Shown: one piece after another, positions 1 through 8,369 of the stretch
How positions within the stretch are numbered: position 1 is the stretch's first letter
Layout of the letters: each line of letters starts with the position of its first letter
Assembly: GCF_004123295.1 (NCBI RefSeq)
Contig: NZ_SDMK01000002.1
Span: 248,001-312,000, forward strand
DNA length: 64,000 nt
Reading direction: 5' to 3'
Origin: Silvibacterium dinghuense
GTDB lineage: Bacteria > Acidobacteriota > Terriglobia > Terriglobales > Acidobacteriaceae
The notes under the pieces: model-generated
Databases searched by the model: none
The model's input: only the letters and a program-made list of their open reading frames with translations
What the model was told of the DNA's origin: nothing
Made by a program: the position numbers and the translations under genes

Positions 1-1
1 T

Positions 2-112
2 CTTCGCTACAGGCCTGTGCGCGATTCCGTGGAACTCCTTGCGGCCGTGCCGGCAGGCACGAAGTATTTCGGCGCGCTGGCCTGGAGCCCGGTGAAGGGA
101 GAAGCTCGATGA
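2..112 (+). CDS. 3' end of an unidentified CDS
   Basis: The frame beginning at base 2 is open and ends at a TGA whose first two bases lie inside the ATG of the next gene (ATGA overlap at 109-112). It encodes 36 residues ending WSPVKGEAR. No domain can be recognised from so short a tail. The 4-nt overlap implies co-transcription and translational coupling with the CpsD-like ATPase that follows, so a role in exopolysaccharide assembly (for example a Wzz/GumC-type chain-length protein) is a reasonable guess but is not shown here. Confidence 0.6.
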   Translation, partial: LRYRPVRDSVELLAAVPAGTKYFGALAWSPVKGEAR

Positions 113-846
113 GCGCATTCGCCTTAAGCGACAGGGAAAGGATCGAAATGGGGCTGCTGATTCGCGGCGGCCCGCGGCAGAAAGTGCCGCTGAATCGTCA
201 GAGCCTCGATCCGGCGCTAGTGTTCGCGGATGTTTCGCAGTCTGCGCGCCTGCAAAGCTATCTGGAGCTGGCAGAAAAGCTGGAAGCGGCTGAAGAATGG
301 AAGCAATCGCATACCGTTTTTCTTACCAGCGCTGAACCCGGGGATGGCAGGACGAGTACCGCCTTCAACCTGGGATGGGCTTTGGCGAGCCGGCTCGCGG
401 AAGGAGCGAAACCAGTGCTCGTCGCAGAGTTTGAGCTGGAGCGGCCGGCCATGCGACGGATGCTGGGAAGCCCCCGGCTCCGCTATGGGATCGATTGCGC
501 GTTGCGAAACATCGCATCGGAAGAAGAAAGCGCCTTCACACTGGTGAATGACCGTCTGCATGTGTCGGCAGTGCGCGACCGGATGAGCAGGCGAAAGACG
601 CAGCAGCTGCTTTCCAGAGCGGAATCGTTTCTGGAGTGGGCGGTAAAAGAGCACTCCTGGGTGGTGGTGGATTGCCCGCCGGTGCACTCCCGCCGGTGGA
701 CGAAGTGGTACCGGGAACACGCAAAGGATGTGCTGTTGCTGGCTAGAGCCGATTGGACGCCGCAAGTGCGTCTGCGGAGTGCTGCGAAGAAGTTGGGCAG
801 CGCACTGCGCGGAGTCACGATGAACCGCGCAGCCGTTTTAGAGTAA
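109..846 (+). CDS. CpsD/BY-kinase-like P-loop protein with degenerate motifs
   Basis: A 245-residue cytoplasmic protein that looks like the ATPase half of bacterial tyrosine kinases (CpsD, CapB, Wzc C-terminus). Seen in the sequence: a Walker A-like SAEPGDGRTS at residues 74-83, a Walker A'-like VLVAEFELERP around 103-113, and a Walker B-like VVVDCPP at 185-191. In active family members the first reads roughly GEGKTT and the second carries Asp-x-Asp; here the catalytic Lys is Arg81 and the Walker A' acidic residues are Glu. There is no C-terminal tyrosine cluster. It overlaps the preceding gene by 4 nt, so it probably partners that product. I infer a role in polysaccharide export or its regulation, possibly without kinase activity. 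Confidence 0.75.
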   Translation: MSAFALSDRERIEMGLLIRGGPRQKVPLNRQSLDPALVFADVSQSARLQSYLELAEKLEAAEEWKQSHTVFLTSAEPGDGRTSTAFNLGWALASRLAEGAKPVLVAEFELERPAMRRMLGSPRLRYGIDCALRNIASEEESAFTLVNDRLHVSAVRDRMSRRKTQQLLSRAESFLEWAVKEHSWVVVDCPPVHSRRWTKWYREHAKDVLLLARADWTPQVRLRSAAKKLGSALRGVTMNRAAVLE

Positions 847-879
847 AGCGGAAGCAGGCGAGCAAGACCTGCTCCCGCT
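847..879. terminator. Hairpin between convergent genes
   Basis: Bases 847-858 pair with 868-879 with one internal mismatch (11 of 12 pairs) around a 9-nt loop. It fills the 40-nt gap between the CpsD-like gene and the convergent M19 peptidase gene. There is no clear T-run, so intrinsic termination is likely but not certain. Confidence 0.5.
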
Positions 880-886
880 GGTGAGA

Positions 887-2161
887 TTATTCGTGTCCCG
901 CCTGCATTTCGTGGCTGACGCGTTCCACGTCGCGCAGAACCCGGAGCAGATTCCCGCCGAGAATCTTGCGGCAGTCTTCCGGTGAATAGCCGCGGGCGAG
1001 CAGCGCCGCCGTGATCTTCGGCAGGTCGGCGGCTGAGTCGATGCCCTGGGGCAGCTGGCCGCTCACGCCGTCGAAGTCCGAACCGAGGCCGACGTGGTCA
1101 ATGCCGGCAACCTTTGCGATGTGGTCGATGTTGTCGATCAGCGCGCTGAGCGGCGGCCGCGGAATGCGGTCGGCATAGCTGCGCTCAAGCTTTTCAAGGT
1201 CGCCATAGGTGACCTGCTTGCCCTCGGCGGCGTATTTCGCCTTGAGGTCGTCCTTGGCTTTGGCCACTTCCGCGGATTGAGCGTTCGAGGCATTGCGGTA
1301 GTCCTGGGAGATGAAAGCCGAGTAGTAGTTCACCTGCACCACGCCGCCATTCTTCGCGACCGCGCGCAGCATGTCATCGGTCATATTGCGGGGTGCGTCG
1401 GCGATGGCGCGCGCGTCGGAGTGAGAGGCGATCACCGGAGCCTTCGTCGTCTGGATCGCGGCCCAGAAGGTGTCGTCGGCGACATGGGAGATATCGACCA
1501 TCATGCCGAGGCGGTTCATCTCCAGGACAACCTGCTTGCCGAAGGGAGTAAGGCCGTCCGGATTATGCGGCGCGCCGGGCTTGTTCTGATCCCCGGAGGA
1601 GTTGGCCCAATCGAGCGAGTTTGACCAGGTAAGGGTCATGTAGCGGACGCCGAGGCGGTAGTAGTCGCGCAGCAGCGGGATCGAGTTTTCGATGGAGTGG
1701 CCGCCCTCGATGCCCATGAGCGCGGCAAGCTTATGCTCGCGATGGGCGCGCTCGATATCGTCAGCGGTGAAGGCCATCATCATCTGGTCGGGATGCTTCG
1801 CGGCCTGCTGGTAGACGGCATCGATCAGCTCCAGCGTGCGGTGCGCGTCACGGCCCTTGTAGAGATCGGGCTCGACCCAGATGGAGAAGAACTCGGCGCC
1901 GAGATTGCCCTTTTTCGCGGACTCGAAGTTGAATTGCCCGCCATTCAGTGGACCGACAAGGTCGAAGTTTTCATCGACCAGCCGTTGCGTGACGTCGCAA
2001 TGGGTATCGATCACAATGGCGGAGTCGTGGACCTTGAGGGCCTCGGCGGAGACGGTATCTGCGTTCACCTGTGGGTTCCTGGGCTGGGGGGATGAAAAGG
2101 CGGGAACGGCTGCCACGGACACAAATCCCAGAAGCAGCGCGGAAGAGATGAGGGTCTTCAT
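887..2161 (-). CDS. Membrane dipeptidase, peptidase family M19
   Basis: A 424-residue zinc dipeptidase of the renal dipeptidase family, expected to split dipeptides outside the cytoplasm. The start at 2161 follows a GGAGG SD with 6-nt spacing and gives a signal peptide, MKTLISSALLLGFVSVAAV; the frame stays open upstream but without such a signal. Metal-site motifs of the family are present in order: IDTHCD near residue 51, GIEGGH, DISHV, ASHSDAR and GSDFDG near the C-terminal end. It is the last gene of a leftward group after a beta-propeller protein and a MoaD-like protein, with 126 nt separating it from the latter. It probably serves peptide scavenging, since D,L-dipeptides and other dipeptides are typical substrates. 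Confidence 0.93.
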   Translation of the reverse strand: MKTLISSALLLGFVSVAAVPAFSSPQPRNPQVNADTVSAEALKVHDSAIVIDTHCDVTQRLVDENFDLVGPLNGGQFNFESAKKGNLGAEFFSIWVEPDLYKGRDAHRTLELIDAVYQQAAKHPDQMMMAFTADDIERAHREHKLAALMGIEGGHSIENSIPLLRDYYRLGVRYMTLTWSNSLDWANSSGDQNKPGAPHNPDGLTPFGKQVVLEMNRLGMMVDISHVADDTFWAAIQTTKAPVIASHSDARAIADAPRNMTDDMLRAVAKNGGVVQVNYYSAFISQDYRNASNAQSAEVAKAKDDLKAKYAAEGKQVTYGDLEKLERSYADRIPRPPLSALIDNIDHIAKVAGIDHVGLGSDFDGVSGQLPQGIDSAADLPKITAALLARGYSPEDCRKILGGNLLRVLRDVERVSHEMQAGHE

Positions 2162-2287
2162 AGCGTGCCTCCATAGTACTCGTGCCTGTCTGCGGCGCCG
2201 ACCGAAAACAGCTGCGCCGCGGTGATTGAGAGCAACCTCGCGGCGCAGATGCAATGCCGGGAGAACGGGCAGGGTGAGCCGAAAGGA

Positions 2288-2590
2288 TTATCCGCCGGCG
2301 ATAGCGCCGAGGATAAGGAACGGCTCGCGGCCCGTCGCAACTGCTTCCGGTAGCGGATCGTCAGGCGAGAGGTGCGAGAGGTCTTGCTCGCAAGCGAAGA
2401 AGCGCAGGTATGGACGGCGGAGCTTCGTGGTGTGATCGCGGATGGTGCCTGCGAGCATGGGGTAGTGATCCTCGACGGTATCGAGGATGGTGCGCTGGGT
2501 AACCGGGCCGGTGATCTCAATGGAAATCTCCAGCGGCGTGCCGGCAAGGCGGCGCAGGCCGGCGGGAAGTTCGATGCGGATCATGGGCAT
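2288..2590 (-). CDS. MoaD/ThiS-like ubiquitin-fold sulfur carrier
   Basis: A 100-residue protein starting MPMIRIELPAG and ending LILGAIAGG. A C-terminal Gly-Gly is the defining feature of MoaD/ThiS proteins, where it is adenylated and turned into a thiocarboxylate to donate sulfur. It is longer than typical ThiS (about 66 residues) or MoaD (about 80). The ATG at 2590 was preferred over a TTG at 2605 that overlaps the end of the upstream gene; an ATG at 2584 is also possible. It lies 7 nt downstream of the beta-propeller gene, so the two are surely co-transcribed. No E1-like activating enzyme or molybdopterin gene is close by. The client pathway is unknown. Confidence 0.8.
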   Translation of the reverse strand: MPMIRIELPAGLRRLAGTPLEISIEITGPVTQRTILDTVEDHYPMLAGTIRDHTTKLRRPYLRFFACEQDLSHLSPDDPLPEAVATGREPFLILGAIAGG

Positions 2591-2597
2591 GGTGGAA

Positions 2598-3713
2598 TCA
2601 CGCAATGGTCTGGGCTTCTACCGAGAGTACCGGCGGCAGATCATGCACAATTGCCTGCCAATGATCGCCGCCGTCGGGCGAAACATACACCTGGCCGCCG
2701 GTCGTGCCGAAATAGATGCCGCAGTCGTCAAGACGGTCGACCGACATGGCATCCCGCAGGACATTCACGTAACAGTTGGCCTGTGGCAGACCGCTGGTGA
2801 GCGGTTCCCAGTCGTGGCCTCCTGACCGGCTGCGATAGACGCGGAGCTGGCCGTCGATAGGGAAGTGCTCGGCATCGCTCTTGATCGGTACGACATAGAG
2901 CGTCTCCGGTTCATGGGCATGCACGTCGATGACAAAGCCGAAGTCCGTCGGAAGGTTGCCGCTGATCTCGGTCCAGGAGTCGCCGGCATCGTCCGAGCGC
3001 ATCACATCCCAGTGCTTCTGCATGAAAAGTGTCGAAGGGCGCGAGGGGTGGAGCGCGATGTGATGCACGCAGTGGCCAACCTCCGCCGTTGGGTTGGGAA
3101 TGTACTTCGAGTAGAGGCCGCGGTTGATCGGTTTCCACGACTGCCCGCCGTCGTCGGTGCGGAAGGCGCCGGCGGCGGAGATTGCGACAAAGATGCGCTT
3201 CGGGTCGGTCGGATCGAGAAGGATGGTATGCAGGCACATGCCGCCGGCGCCGGGTTGCCAGTCCGGACCGGTGCCATGGGTACGCAATCCTGACAATTCG
3301 TGCCAGCTCTGTCCGCCGTCGGTAGAAGTGAAGAGCGCGGCATCCTCGATGCCGGCGTAGAGGATGTCTGGCGAATGAAGCGAGGGCTCCAGGTGCCAGA
3401 CTCGCTTGAACTCCCACGGATGCGGTGTGCCGTCGTACCACTGGTGCGTACCGGGTGTGCCGTCATAGGAGAACTGGTTATTGACCGCATTCCAGGTTAA
3501 GCCTCCATCGTCGGAGCGCTGGATGACCTGGCCGAACCAGCTGGAAGATTGCGAAGCGTAGATGCGGTTGGGATCGGCAGGGGAGCCTTTCAGGTGATAG
3601 ACCTCCCATCCGGCGAAGTGAGGACCAGAGACCTGCCAGTCGCGGCGGCTGCCGTCGGAGGTAAGAAGAAACGCGCCTTTGCGGGTTCCGACGAGGAGAC
3701 GGATTGTGCTCAA
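2598..3713 (-). CDS. BNR/sialidase-like beta-propeller protein
   Basis: A 371-residue protein with repeated sialidase-type Asp-box blades, for example [32 protein letters not shown] and SPDGGDHW, spaced roughly 50-60 residues apart. This predicts a beta-propeller of the exo-alpha-sialidase/WD40-like group, often annotated as a glycosyl hydrolase without proof of activity. The start chosen is a TTG at 3713 (reading [15 protein letters not shown]), which has a GAGAGG SD 7 nt upstream; a TTG at 3773 would add 20 poorly motivated residues. No signal peptide is seen, so it is probably cytoplasmic. It is followed after 7 nt by the MoaD-like gene, so the two may work together. Confidence 0.85.
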   Translation of the reverse strand: MSTIRLLVGTRKGAFLLTSDGSRRDWQVSGPHFAGWEVYHLKGSPADPNRIYASQSSSWFGQVIQRSDDGGLTWNAVNNQFSYDGTPGTHQWYDGTPHPWEFKRVWHLEPSLHSPDILYAGIEDAALFTSTDGGQSWHELSGLRTHGTGPDWQPGAGGMCLHTILLDPTDPKRIFVAISAAGAFRTDDGGQSWKPINRGLYSKYIPNPTAEVGHCVHHIALHPSRPSTLFMQKHWDVMRSDDAGDSWTEISGNLPTDFGFVIDVHAHEPETLYVVPIKSDAEHFPIDGQLRVYRSRSGGHDWEPLTSGLPQANCYVNVLRDAMSVDRLDDCGIYFGTTGGQVYVSPDGGDHWQAIVHDLPPVLSVEAQTIA

Positions 3714-3862
3714 GTAGGTACCTCTCTGCGGGAAAATGAGCGCCGGGGAGCAGGCGCGAGGACAGATCGGCAAGCGGGCTCATGGTATCGCGGTGTAGGG
3801 ACATGGGGGTAGGGGAATGCCGGAAAGGGGTGCCGGTCGAGTAAAATGGAGATGAGGACTTT

Positions 3863-5113
3863 ATGCCGGAGATTCATCGCAGGAAGACCGTCACGGTCAA
3901 GGTAGGAAACGTTCGAGTGGGTTCGGAGGCGCCGGTGGTGGTGCAGTCGATGACCAACACGGACACAGCCGACGTTGCGGGCACGATTCAGCAGGTCGCA
4001 GCGCTGGCTGCAGCCGGTTCGGAGCTGGTTCGTGTGACGGTGAACAATGACGAAGCGGCGCAGGCCGTGCCGCATATCGTGGAGGGCCTGGATAAGCTGG
4101 GCATCCACGTGCCGATCATCGGGGACTTCCACTACAACGGGCACCTGCTGCTGAAGAAATATCCGGATTGCGCCAGGGCGCTGGCGAAGTACCGCATCAA
4201 CCCCGGCAATGTCTCCGTAGGCCGCAAGAACGACGACAACTTCCGCATCATGATCGAGTGCGCGGTTGAGAACGACAAGCCGGTGCGCATCGGTGTCAAC
4301 TGGGGCTCGCTCGACCAGGCATTGCTGACGCGCATGATGGACGAGAACTCAAAGCTGGCCGAACCGGCAGATACCCGCGACGTGATGATGGAAGCGATGT
4401 GCCGCTCGGCGCTCGACTCCGCTGCTGCTGCCGAGCGTTATGGCCTCGGTCACGACAAGATCATCATCAGTGGCAAGGTCAGTAACGTCCGAGACCTGAT
4501 CGACGTGTACGAGATGCTTGCCGGCCGCTGCGACTACCCGCTGCATCTGGGTCTGACTGAAGCGGGCATGGGCATGAAGGGCATCGTGGCTTCGACCGCG
4601 GGCCTCTCGCCGCTGCTGCTCAAGGGCATCGGTGACACCATTCGTGTTTCGCTCACCCCCAAGCCGGGCGGCGACCGTACCGAGGAAGTGCTCACCGGCC
4701 AGCAGATTCTGCAATCGCTCGCCATTCGCAGCTTCACCCCGCAGGTCACCGCCTGCCCGGGTTGCGGACGTACGACGAGCACCTACTTCCAGGAGCTGGC
4801 CGAGCAGATTCAGAACTACCTGCGCGACTCGATGCCGGTATGGCGTCAGCAGTACCCCGGCGTGGAAGAGTTGAAGCTGGCGGTAATGGGCTGCGTGGTC
4901 AACGGGCCCGGCGAGTCGAAGCACGCGAACATCGGCATCTCGTTGCCGGGCACCTTCGAGGAGCCCAAGGCGCCGGTCTACGTGGATGGCCGCCTGATGA
5001 CGACCCTGCGCGGCGACACCATCGTGGCCGACTTCCGGAAGATTCTCGATGAGTACGTACAGAATCGCTACGGTTCAGGTGAACCGGTAGAGCAGCTGGT
5101 GGAAGTGCATTAG
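3863..5113 (+). CDS. ispG: 4-hydroxy-3-methylbut-2-enyl diphosphate synthase IspG
   Basis: A 416-residue enzyme of the non-mevalonate isoprenoid pathway. It reductively converts 2-C-methylerythritol 2,4-cyclodiphosphate to HMBPP using a [4Fe-4S] cluster and an external reductant. The N-terminal barrel begins [14 protein letters not shown], with [12 protein letters not shown] matching the family. The cluster motifs CPGCGRTTS (around residue 297) and [17 protein letters not shown] (around 341) lie in the C-terminal domain. The length fits the bacterial two-domain form. The ATG at 3863 is preceded by a TGAGGA-type SD. A strong terminator follows at once, so it appears to be monocistronic. It is transcribed divergently from the beta-propeller gene. 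Confidence 0.97.
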   Translation: MPEIHRRKTVTVKVGNVRVGSEAPVVVQSMTNTDTADVAGTIQQVAALAAAGSELVRVTVNNDEAAQAVPHIVEGLDKLGIHVPIIGDFHYNGHLLLKKYPDCARALAKYRINPGNVSVGRKNDDNFRIMIECAVENDKPVRIGVNWGSLDQALLTRMMDENSKLAEPADTRDVMMEAMCRSALDSAAAAERYGLGHDKIIISGKVSNVRDLIDVYEMLAGRCDYPLHLGLTEAGMGMKGIVASTAGLSPLLLKGIGDTIRVSLTPKPGGDRTEEVLTGQQILQSLAIRSFTPQVTACPGCGRTTSTYFQELAEQIQNYLRDSMPVWRQQYPGVEELKLAVMGCVVNGPGESKHANIGISLPGTFEEPKAPVYVDGRLMTTLRGDTIVADFRKILDEYVQNRYGSGEPVEQLVEVH

Positions 5114-5134
5114 CCTTGGCGGCAAATAGAAAGC

Positions 5135-5166
5135 AAGGGAGACGCAGAAGCGTCTCCCTTTTATTT
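5135..5166 (+). terminator. Intrinsic terminator after ispG
   Basis: A perfect 11-bp stem (5135-5145 with 5150-5160), an AGAA loop and a following TTATTT tract. It lies 21 nt after the ispG stop codon. Confidence 0.9.
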
Positions 5167-5204
5167 GTGTCGGCATTTGGAAACAAAGTAGAAAAGGAAC
5201 AGAG

Positions 5205-5867
5205 ATGAGCGAAAAGCGCTGGGCAGAAGTGGATTCTTATCTGGATAGGCTCCTGGTGGGCGATGATGCTGTTCTCGAGGCTGCGCGGGCAGCCGGTCTG
5301 GAGGCCGGTTTACCGGATATCGCCGTGTCTCCGAGCCAGGGCAAGCTGCTGTATCTGTTGGCTCGGATGCAGAAGGCTGCCAGGATCCTCGAGATCGGAA
5401 CACTCGCCGGATACAGCACGCTGTGGATGGCTCGCGCTCTGCCTGCGGACGGACGTCTGATCACGCTCGAGGCGGATGCGACGCATGCTGCCGTGGCGCG
5501 TGCCAATTTCAAGGCCGCAGGATATGCGGATCGGATCGAACTGAAACTTGGAAGAGCCATCGAGACACTGCCAAAGCTCGCGAGTGAAGCGCCGTTCGAC
5601 CTGGTGTTCATCGACGCGGACAAGGCCAGCATGCCCGAATATTTCCAATGGGCGTTAACGCTGTCTCGCCCCGGAGCTGCGCTGATCTTCGACAACGTAG
5701 TGCGCGACGGCCGCGTAATCCATGCGAAAAGCAGCGATCCGAACATCCTGGGTGTGCGGCGTTTGAACGAGATGCTGGCTGCCGAGAAACGTGTGTCCGC
5801 GACCTGCATCCAGACCGTGGGCGGCAAGGGTTACGACGGCTTCACGCTGGCAATTGTCGAGGGATGA
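5205..5867 (+). CDS. Class I SAM-dependent O-methyltransferase, family 3
   Basis: A 220-residue protein of the caffeoyl-CoA/catechol O-methyltransferase-like family, which transfers a methyl group from S-adenosylmethionine to small hydroxylated acceptors. The SAM-binding motif ILEIGTLAGYST lies at residues 61-72, Glu89 in LITLEAD should bind the SAM ribose, and FIDADK at 135-140 carries the metal-binding Asp typical of this Mg-dependent group. The length is normal. An AAGGA SD stands 7 nt before the ATG. The gene sits between the ispG terminator and a convergent alcohol dehydrogenase gene only 7 nt away. The natural acceptor cannot be told from sequence. Confidence 0.9.
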   Translation: MSEKRWAEVDSYLDRLLVGDDAVLEAARAAGLEAGLPDIAVSPSQGKLLYLLARMQKAARILEIGTLAGYSTLWMARALPADGRLITLEADATHAAVARANFKAAGYADRIELKLGRAIETLPKLASEAPFDLVFIDADKASMPEYFQWALTLSRPGAALIFDNVVRDGRVIHAKSSDPNILGVRRLNEMLAAEKRVSATCIQTVGGKGYDGFTLAIVEG

Positions 5868-5874
5868 GCGGACA

Positions 5875-6873
5875 TCAGGGCACGACGACCGCGGCTCCAT
5901 CCACCGCGTCGTTACGCACAGCGTCGAGGGCCCGATTTACTTCGGTGAGGGAAAAGACCGTGGTCCGGGGTCGAATGCCGATCCGGTGAGCGAGAGTGAC
6001 AAAGTCCGTTGCGTCCTGCCGCGTCATGTTGGCTACGGAACGGATCTGTCGCTCTCCCCAGAGGAGTTTGTCGTAGTCGAACGGAGGAATGCGGTCGAGG
6101 TGAATGGCATTGATTGCGACAATGCCGCCCTTGCGCAGAGAACCGAGTGCGGAGATAACCACGTCTCCGCTCGGAGCGAAGGTGACGGCGCGGTCGAGTG
6201 GAACAGGCGGATATGCGAGGGCATCTCCAACCCAGGTGGCACCGAGTTCGCAGGCGAGTTGGCGGTGGGATTCGCCACGCGTAGCAACATAAACCTCGCA
6301 ACCCCAATGCTTCAGAACTTCAATGGCAAGATGCGCCGAAGCACCGAAGCCATAGAGTCCGACGCGGTCGCCAGGTTCGACTTCGGCGACCCGCAGACTG
6401 CGAAATCCGATGATGCCGGCACAGAGCAGCGGGGCGAGATGGATGGCATCCACTTCTTCGGGCAAAGGAATGCAGAAGTCGGCGCGGGCAAGCGTATATT
6501 CCGCATAGCCTCCGGGCACGGAGTAGCCGGTAAAGGTCGGATTGTCGCAGAGGTTTTCGTGACCTTTCCGGCAGAGAAGGCATGTCCCATCGATGCCGCC
6601 CATCCACGAAACGCCGACACGGCGACCAATAAGATTTGGGTCTGCACCGGAACCGGCTTGCTCAACGCGGGCGACAATCTGATGTCCGGGCGTGATGGCA
6701 TTATGCAGTGGCGGCAGTTCGCCGGCAGTAATGTGCAAATCCGTGCGGCAGACGCCACAGGCTTCGACGCGTAGCAGAAGCTGCCCCGCAGCAGGAACAG
6801 GAATGGGGATTTCTTCAAGAGCGAGCGGTTCGCGATTGACGGGATCGGGATGGTGAAGAACGGCGGCTCGCAT
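5875..6873 (-). CDS. Zinc-dependent alcohol dehydrogenase, MDR family
   Basis: A 332-residue medium-chain dehydrogenase that oxidises alcohols or reduces aldehydes with NAD(P). Catalytic-zinc ligands are visible in ACGVCRTDLH (Cys42) and TPGHQ (His64). The structural-zinc loop reads DGTCLLCRKGHENLC, with Cys98, Cys101 and Cys109; Asp stands where the first Cys of the usual four is expected, a variation I believe also occurs elsewhere in this subfamily. The Rossmann motif is GLYGFGASAH. The start MRAAVLHHPDP at 6873 fits the family; a longer frame to 6930 would run into the tRNA gene. No SD is evident. The tRNA-Arg gene lies 34 nt upstream on the same strand. Confidence 0.9.
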   Translation of the reverse strand: MRAAVLHHPDPVNREPLALEEIPIPVPAAGQLLLRVEACGVCRTDLHITAGELPPLHNAITPGHQIVARVEQAGSGADPNLIGRRVGVSWMGGIDGTCLLCRKGHENLCDNPTFTGYSVPGGYAEYTLARADFCIPLPEEVDAIHLAPLLCAGIIGFRSLRVAEVEPGDRVGLYGFGASAHLAIEVLKHWGCEVYVATRGESHRQLACELGATWVGDALAYPPVPLDRAVTFAPSGDVVISALGSLRKGGIVAINAIHLDRIPPFDYDKLLWGERQIRSVANMTRQDATDFVTLAHRIGIRPRTTVFSLTEVNRALDAVRNDAVDGAAVVVP

Positions 6874-6907
6874 GGGATTTCGATACGCCAACAGGGAAGT
6901 GGTGATG

Positions 6908-6984
6908 TGGTGACCGGGGCAGGATTCCAACCTGCGACCTTGGCGTTAGGAGTGCCCTGCTCTATGCAACTGAGCTACCCGGCC
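6908..6984 (-). tRNA. tRNA-Arg (CCT anticodon), CCA encoded
   Basis: Read on the minus strand: a 7-bp acceptor stem (6984-6978 with the stretch before the discriminator A, including one G-U pair), a D-arm with GCTC/GAGC, an anticodon loop CTCCTAA giving CCT, a T-stem GCAGG/CCTGC, discriminator A and an encoded CCA at 6910-6908. A20, C35 and U36, known arginyl-tRNA identity elements, are present. Oddities: D-loop position 19 is C rather than G and T-loop position 56 is G rather than C, so the usual G19-C56 tertiary pair would be reversed. The anticodon stem has G27/A43 and A31/C39 mismatches. It is likely a real gene because the acceptor and T stems are intact. Confidence 0.85.
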
Positions 6985-7017
6985 ACATAGAGTCAAGTTT
7001 ACAACGAGATGCAGGTG

Positions 7018-7221
7018 CTATCGACGTTGCTCGGCAAGGTAGACAATCACGGTGATCGCTGCCGTGAGCAATACCCAGGCAACCTGGTACCAGTAGAAGA
7101 ACGGGAAGCCGAAAAGCTCGGGCGTGGCGCGGCTGTAAAGCGCGGGGAAGAGAAGACCCGCTAAGGGCAGCAGGAGCAGCAGATACCAGGGAGAAAAACG
7201 TTTCCGAGGTGTGGAGTTCAC
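7018..7221 (-). CDS. DUF3311 small membrane protein
   Basis: A 67-residue protein with two predicted membrane helices (WYLLLLLPLAGLLFPALY and YQVAWVLLTAAITVIVYL) separated by ELFGFPFFYW, a motif typical of DUF3311 proteins. In other bacteria these small proteins often sit beside sodium:solute symporters, but no symporter is present here. It starts with GTG at 7221 and overlaps the stop of the upstream diguanylate cyclase gene by 4 nt (GTGA), so it is translationally coupled to it. Its function is unknown; an auxiliary role at the membrane is an inference. Confidence 0.85.
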   Translation of the reverse strand: MNSTPRKRFSPWYLLLLLPLAGLLFPALYSRATPELFGFPFFYWYQVAWVLLTAAITVIVYLAEQRR

Positions 7222-8369
7222 GCGTCGATTGTACTCGACGGAACAGGGGGCTGCGGATGAAGCGGGAGCAGGTCGAGAGGCGCCTCCTGTGCGCCTTGAT
7301 TGCGACTTCCGGCCATGCGTTTGCTGGCGTACATCGCAGCATCGGCAGCCATTTCCAGCTCCTGGAAGGTACGGCCGTCTTCCGGGAAGAACGCGATGCC
7401 AAGGCTGGCTGTGCCCACAAGCAGATGATCGTAGATGGGGAAGGGAGCATCGAAACAGCCGGCAAAGCGATGGACCACTTCTTCGACTTCGCTGCGGTCG
7501 TTGACCTGGGTAATCAGCGCCAGGAACTCATCCCCTCCGACGCGCGCCAGCGTATCTCGCCGGCGCAGACGTTCGGAAAGACGCCGCGCTACGGTTTGTA
7601 GGTAGGCATCCCCGGTGCGATGCCCATAGCGGTCGTTGATCTTCTTGAAGTGATCGAGATCGATGTAGATGAGGGCAAAGCCCTGGGCATGGCGTTCGGC
7701 CGTCGCCATGGCCTGCGCGACTCTCTGCTCCAGCAGAATTCGATTGGGAAGATCGGTAAGGGCATCGTGTTCGGAGCGGCGTACCAGGTCTTCGTGCATC
7801 TGGCGATTCCGAATCGCAAGTGCGGCCAGTGCTGTACCGATCTCGAGCACCGTATCGTCCTGCGCGGACCACGTGCCTTCGAGCAGGAAGAAGCCGAGCC
7901 ATTCCTTGTCCTGGGTATAAATCTCGTGTCGGAACTGCGGTATCTCTGCTCCGGGATATTCCAGCTCCATGGCCGTGGCGGAGGGGGCAGTGATGCCGCG
8001 GGCCGTGATGCACCAGCAGCGGAGTTGATGGCGGTGGCCGCTGATGAAATCCGCGATCGACTCGAGAAGCTGCTTGAGAGGAAGTGTCTGGCCGATGGCT
8101 TCGAGAATGAGGCTGCGTTCACGCTCAAGGAGTGCCTGGCAATGCTGACGGGCGGTTTCCTCCTCGATGCTCTGGCGGAGCGGCTGCGCGGGGCCATGCA
8201 TGCAGAAGCGGTAGATAGCGCCCCACAGAAGCGACGCCAGCAGGGCTCCGCCGAGAGCGCTGGTGCCTGCGGCAAACCGGGACAGATGCGGATCGAGCAG
8301 CATGAGAACGAGTGAGAGCGAATGGGCCGCGATCAAACTGAATTGGGATGGGATAGCGTTCATCAGCAT
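7218..8369 (-). CDS. Membrane-anchored diguanylate cyclase (GGDEF)
   Basis: A 383-residue protein predicted to make cyclic di-GMP from two GTP. Two N-terminal membrane segments lie at about 9-26 and 34-53, then a region of roughly 90-190 that may be a GAF-like sensor. The GGDEF domain starts at DALTDLPNR (202-210); the active-site loop GGDEF is at 278-282, with metal/GTP residues in YIDLDHFKKIND. RRRD at 269-272, five residues ahead, fits the RxxD inhibitory site, so feedback inhibition by the product is likely. There is no EAL domain. ATGs at 8369 and 8363 are both possible starts. Its stop overlaps the start of the DUF3311 gene. Confidence 0.93.
   Translation of the reverse strand: MLMNAIPSQFSLIAAHSLSLVLMLLDPHLSRFAAGTSALGGALLASLLWGAIYRFCMHGPAQPLRQSIEEETARQHCQALLERERSLILEAIGQTLPLKQLLESIADFISGHRHQLRCWCITARGITAPSATAMELEYPGAEIPQFRHEIYTQDKEWLGFFLLEGTWSAQDDTVLEIGTALAALAIRNRQMHEDLVRRSEHDALTDLPNRILLEQRVAQAMATAERHAQGFALIYIDLDHFKKINDRYGHRTGDAYLQTVARRLSERLRRRDTLARVGGDEFLALITQVNDRSEVEEVVHRFAGCFDAPFPIYDHLLVGTASLGIAFFPEDGRTFQELEMAADAAMYASKRMAGSRNQGAQEAPLDLLPLHPQPPVPSSTIDA

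Noticed and set aside
6874-6930. N-terminal extension of the alcohol dehydrogenase into the tRNA gene
   Set aside because: The added residues would overlap the tRNA 3' end and lack family similarity; MRAAVLHHPDP at 6873 is the expected start.
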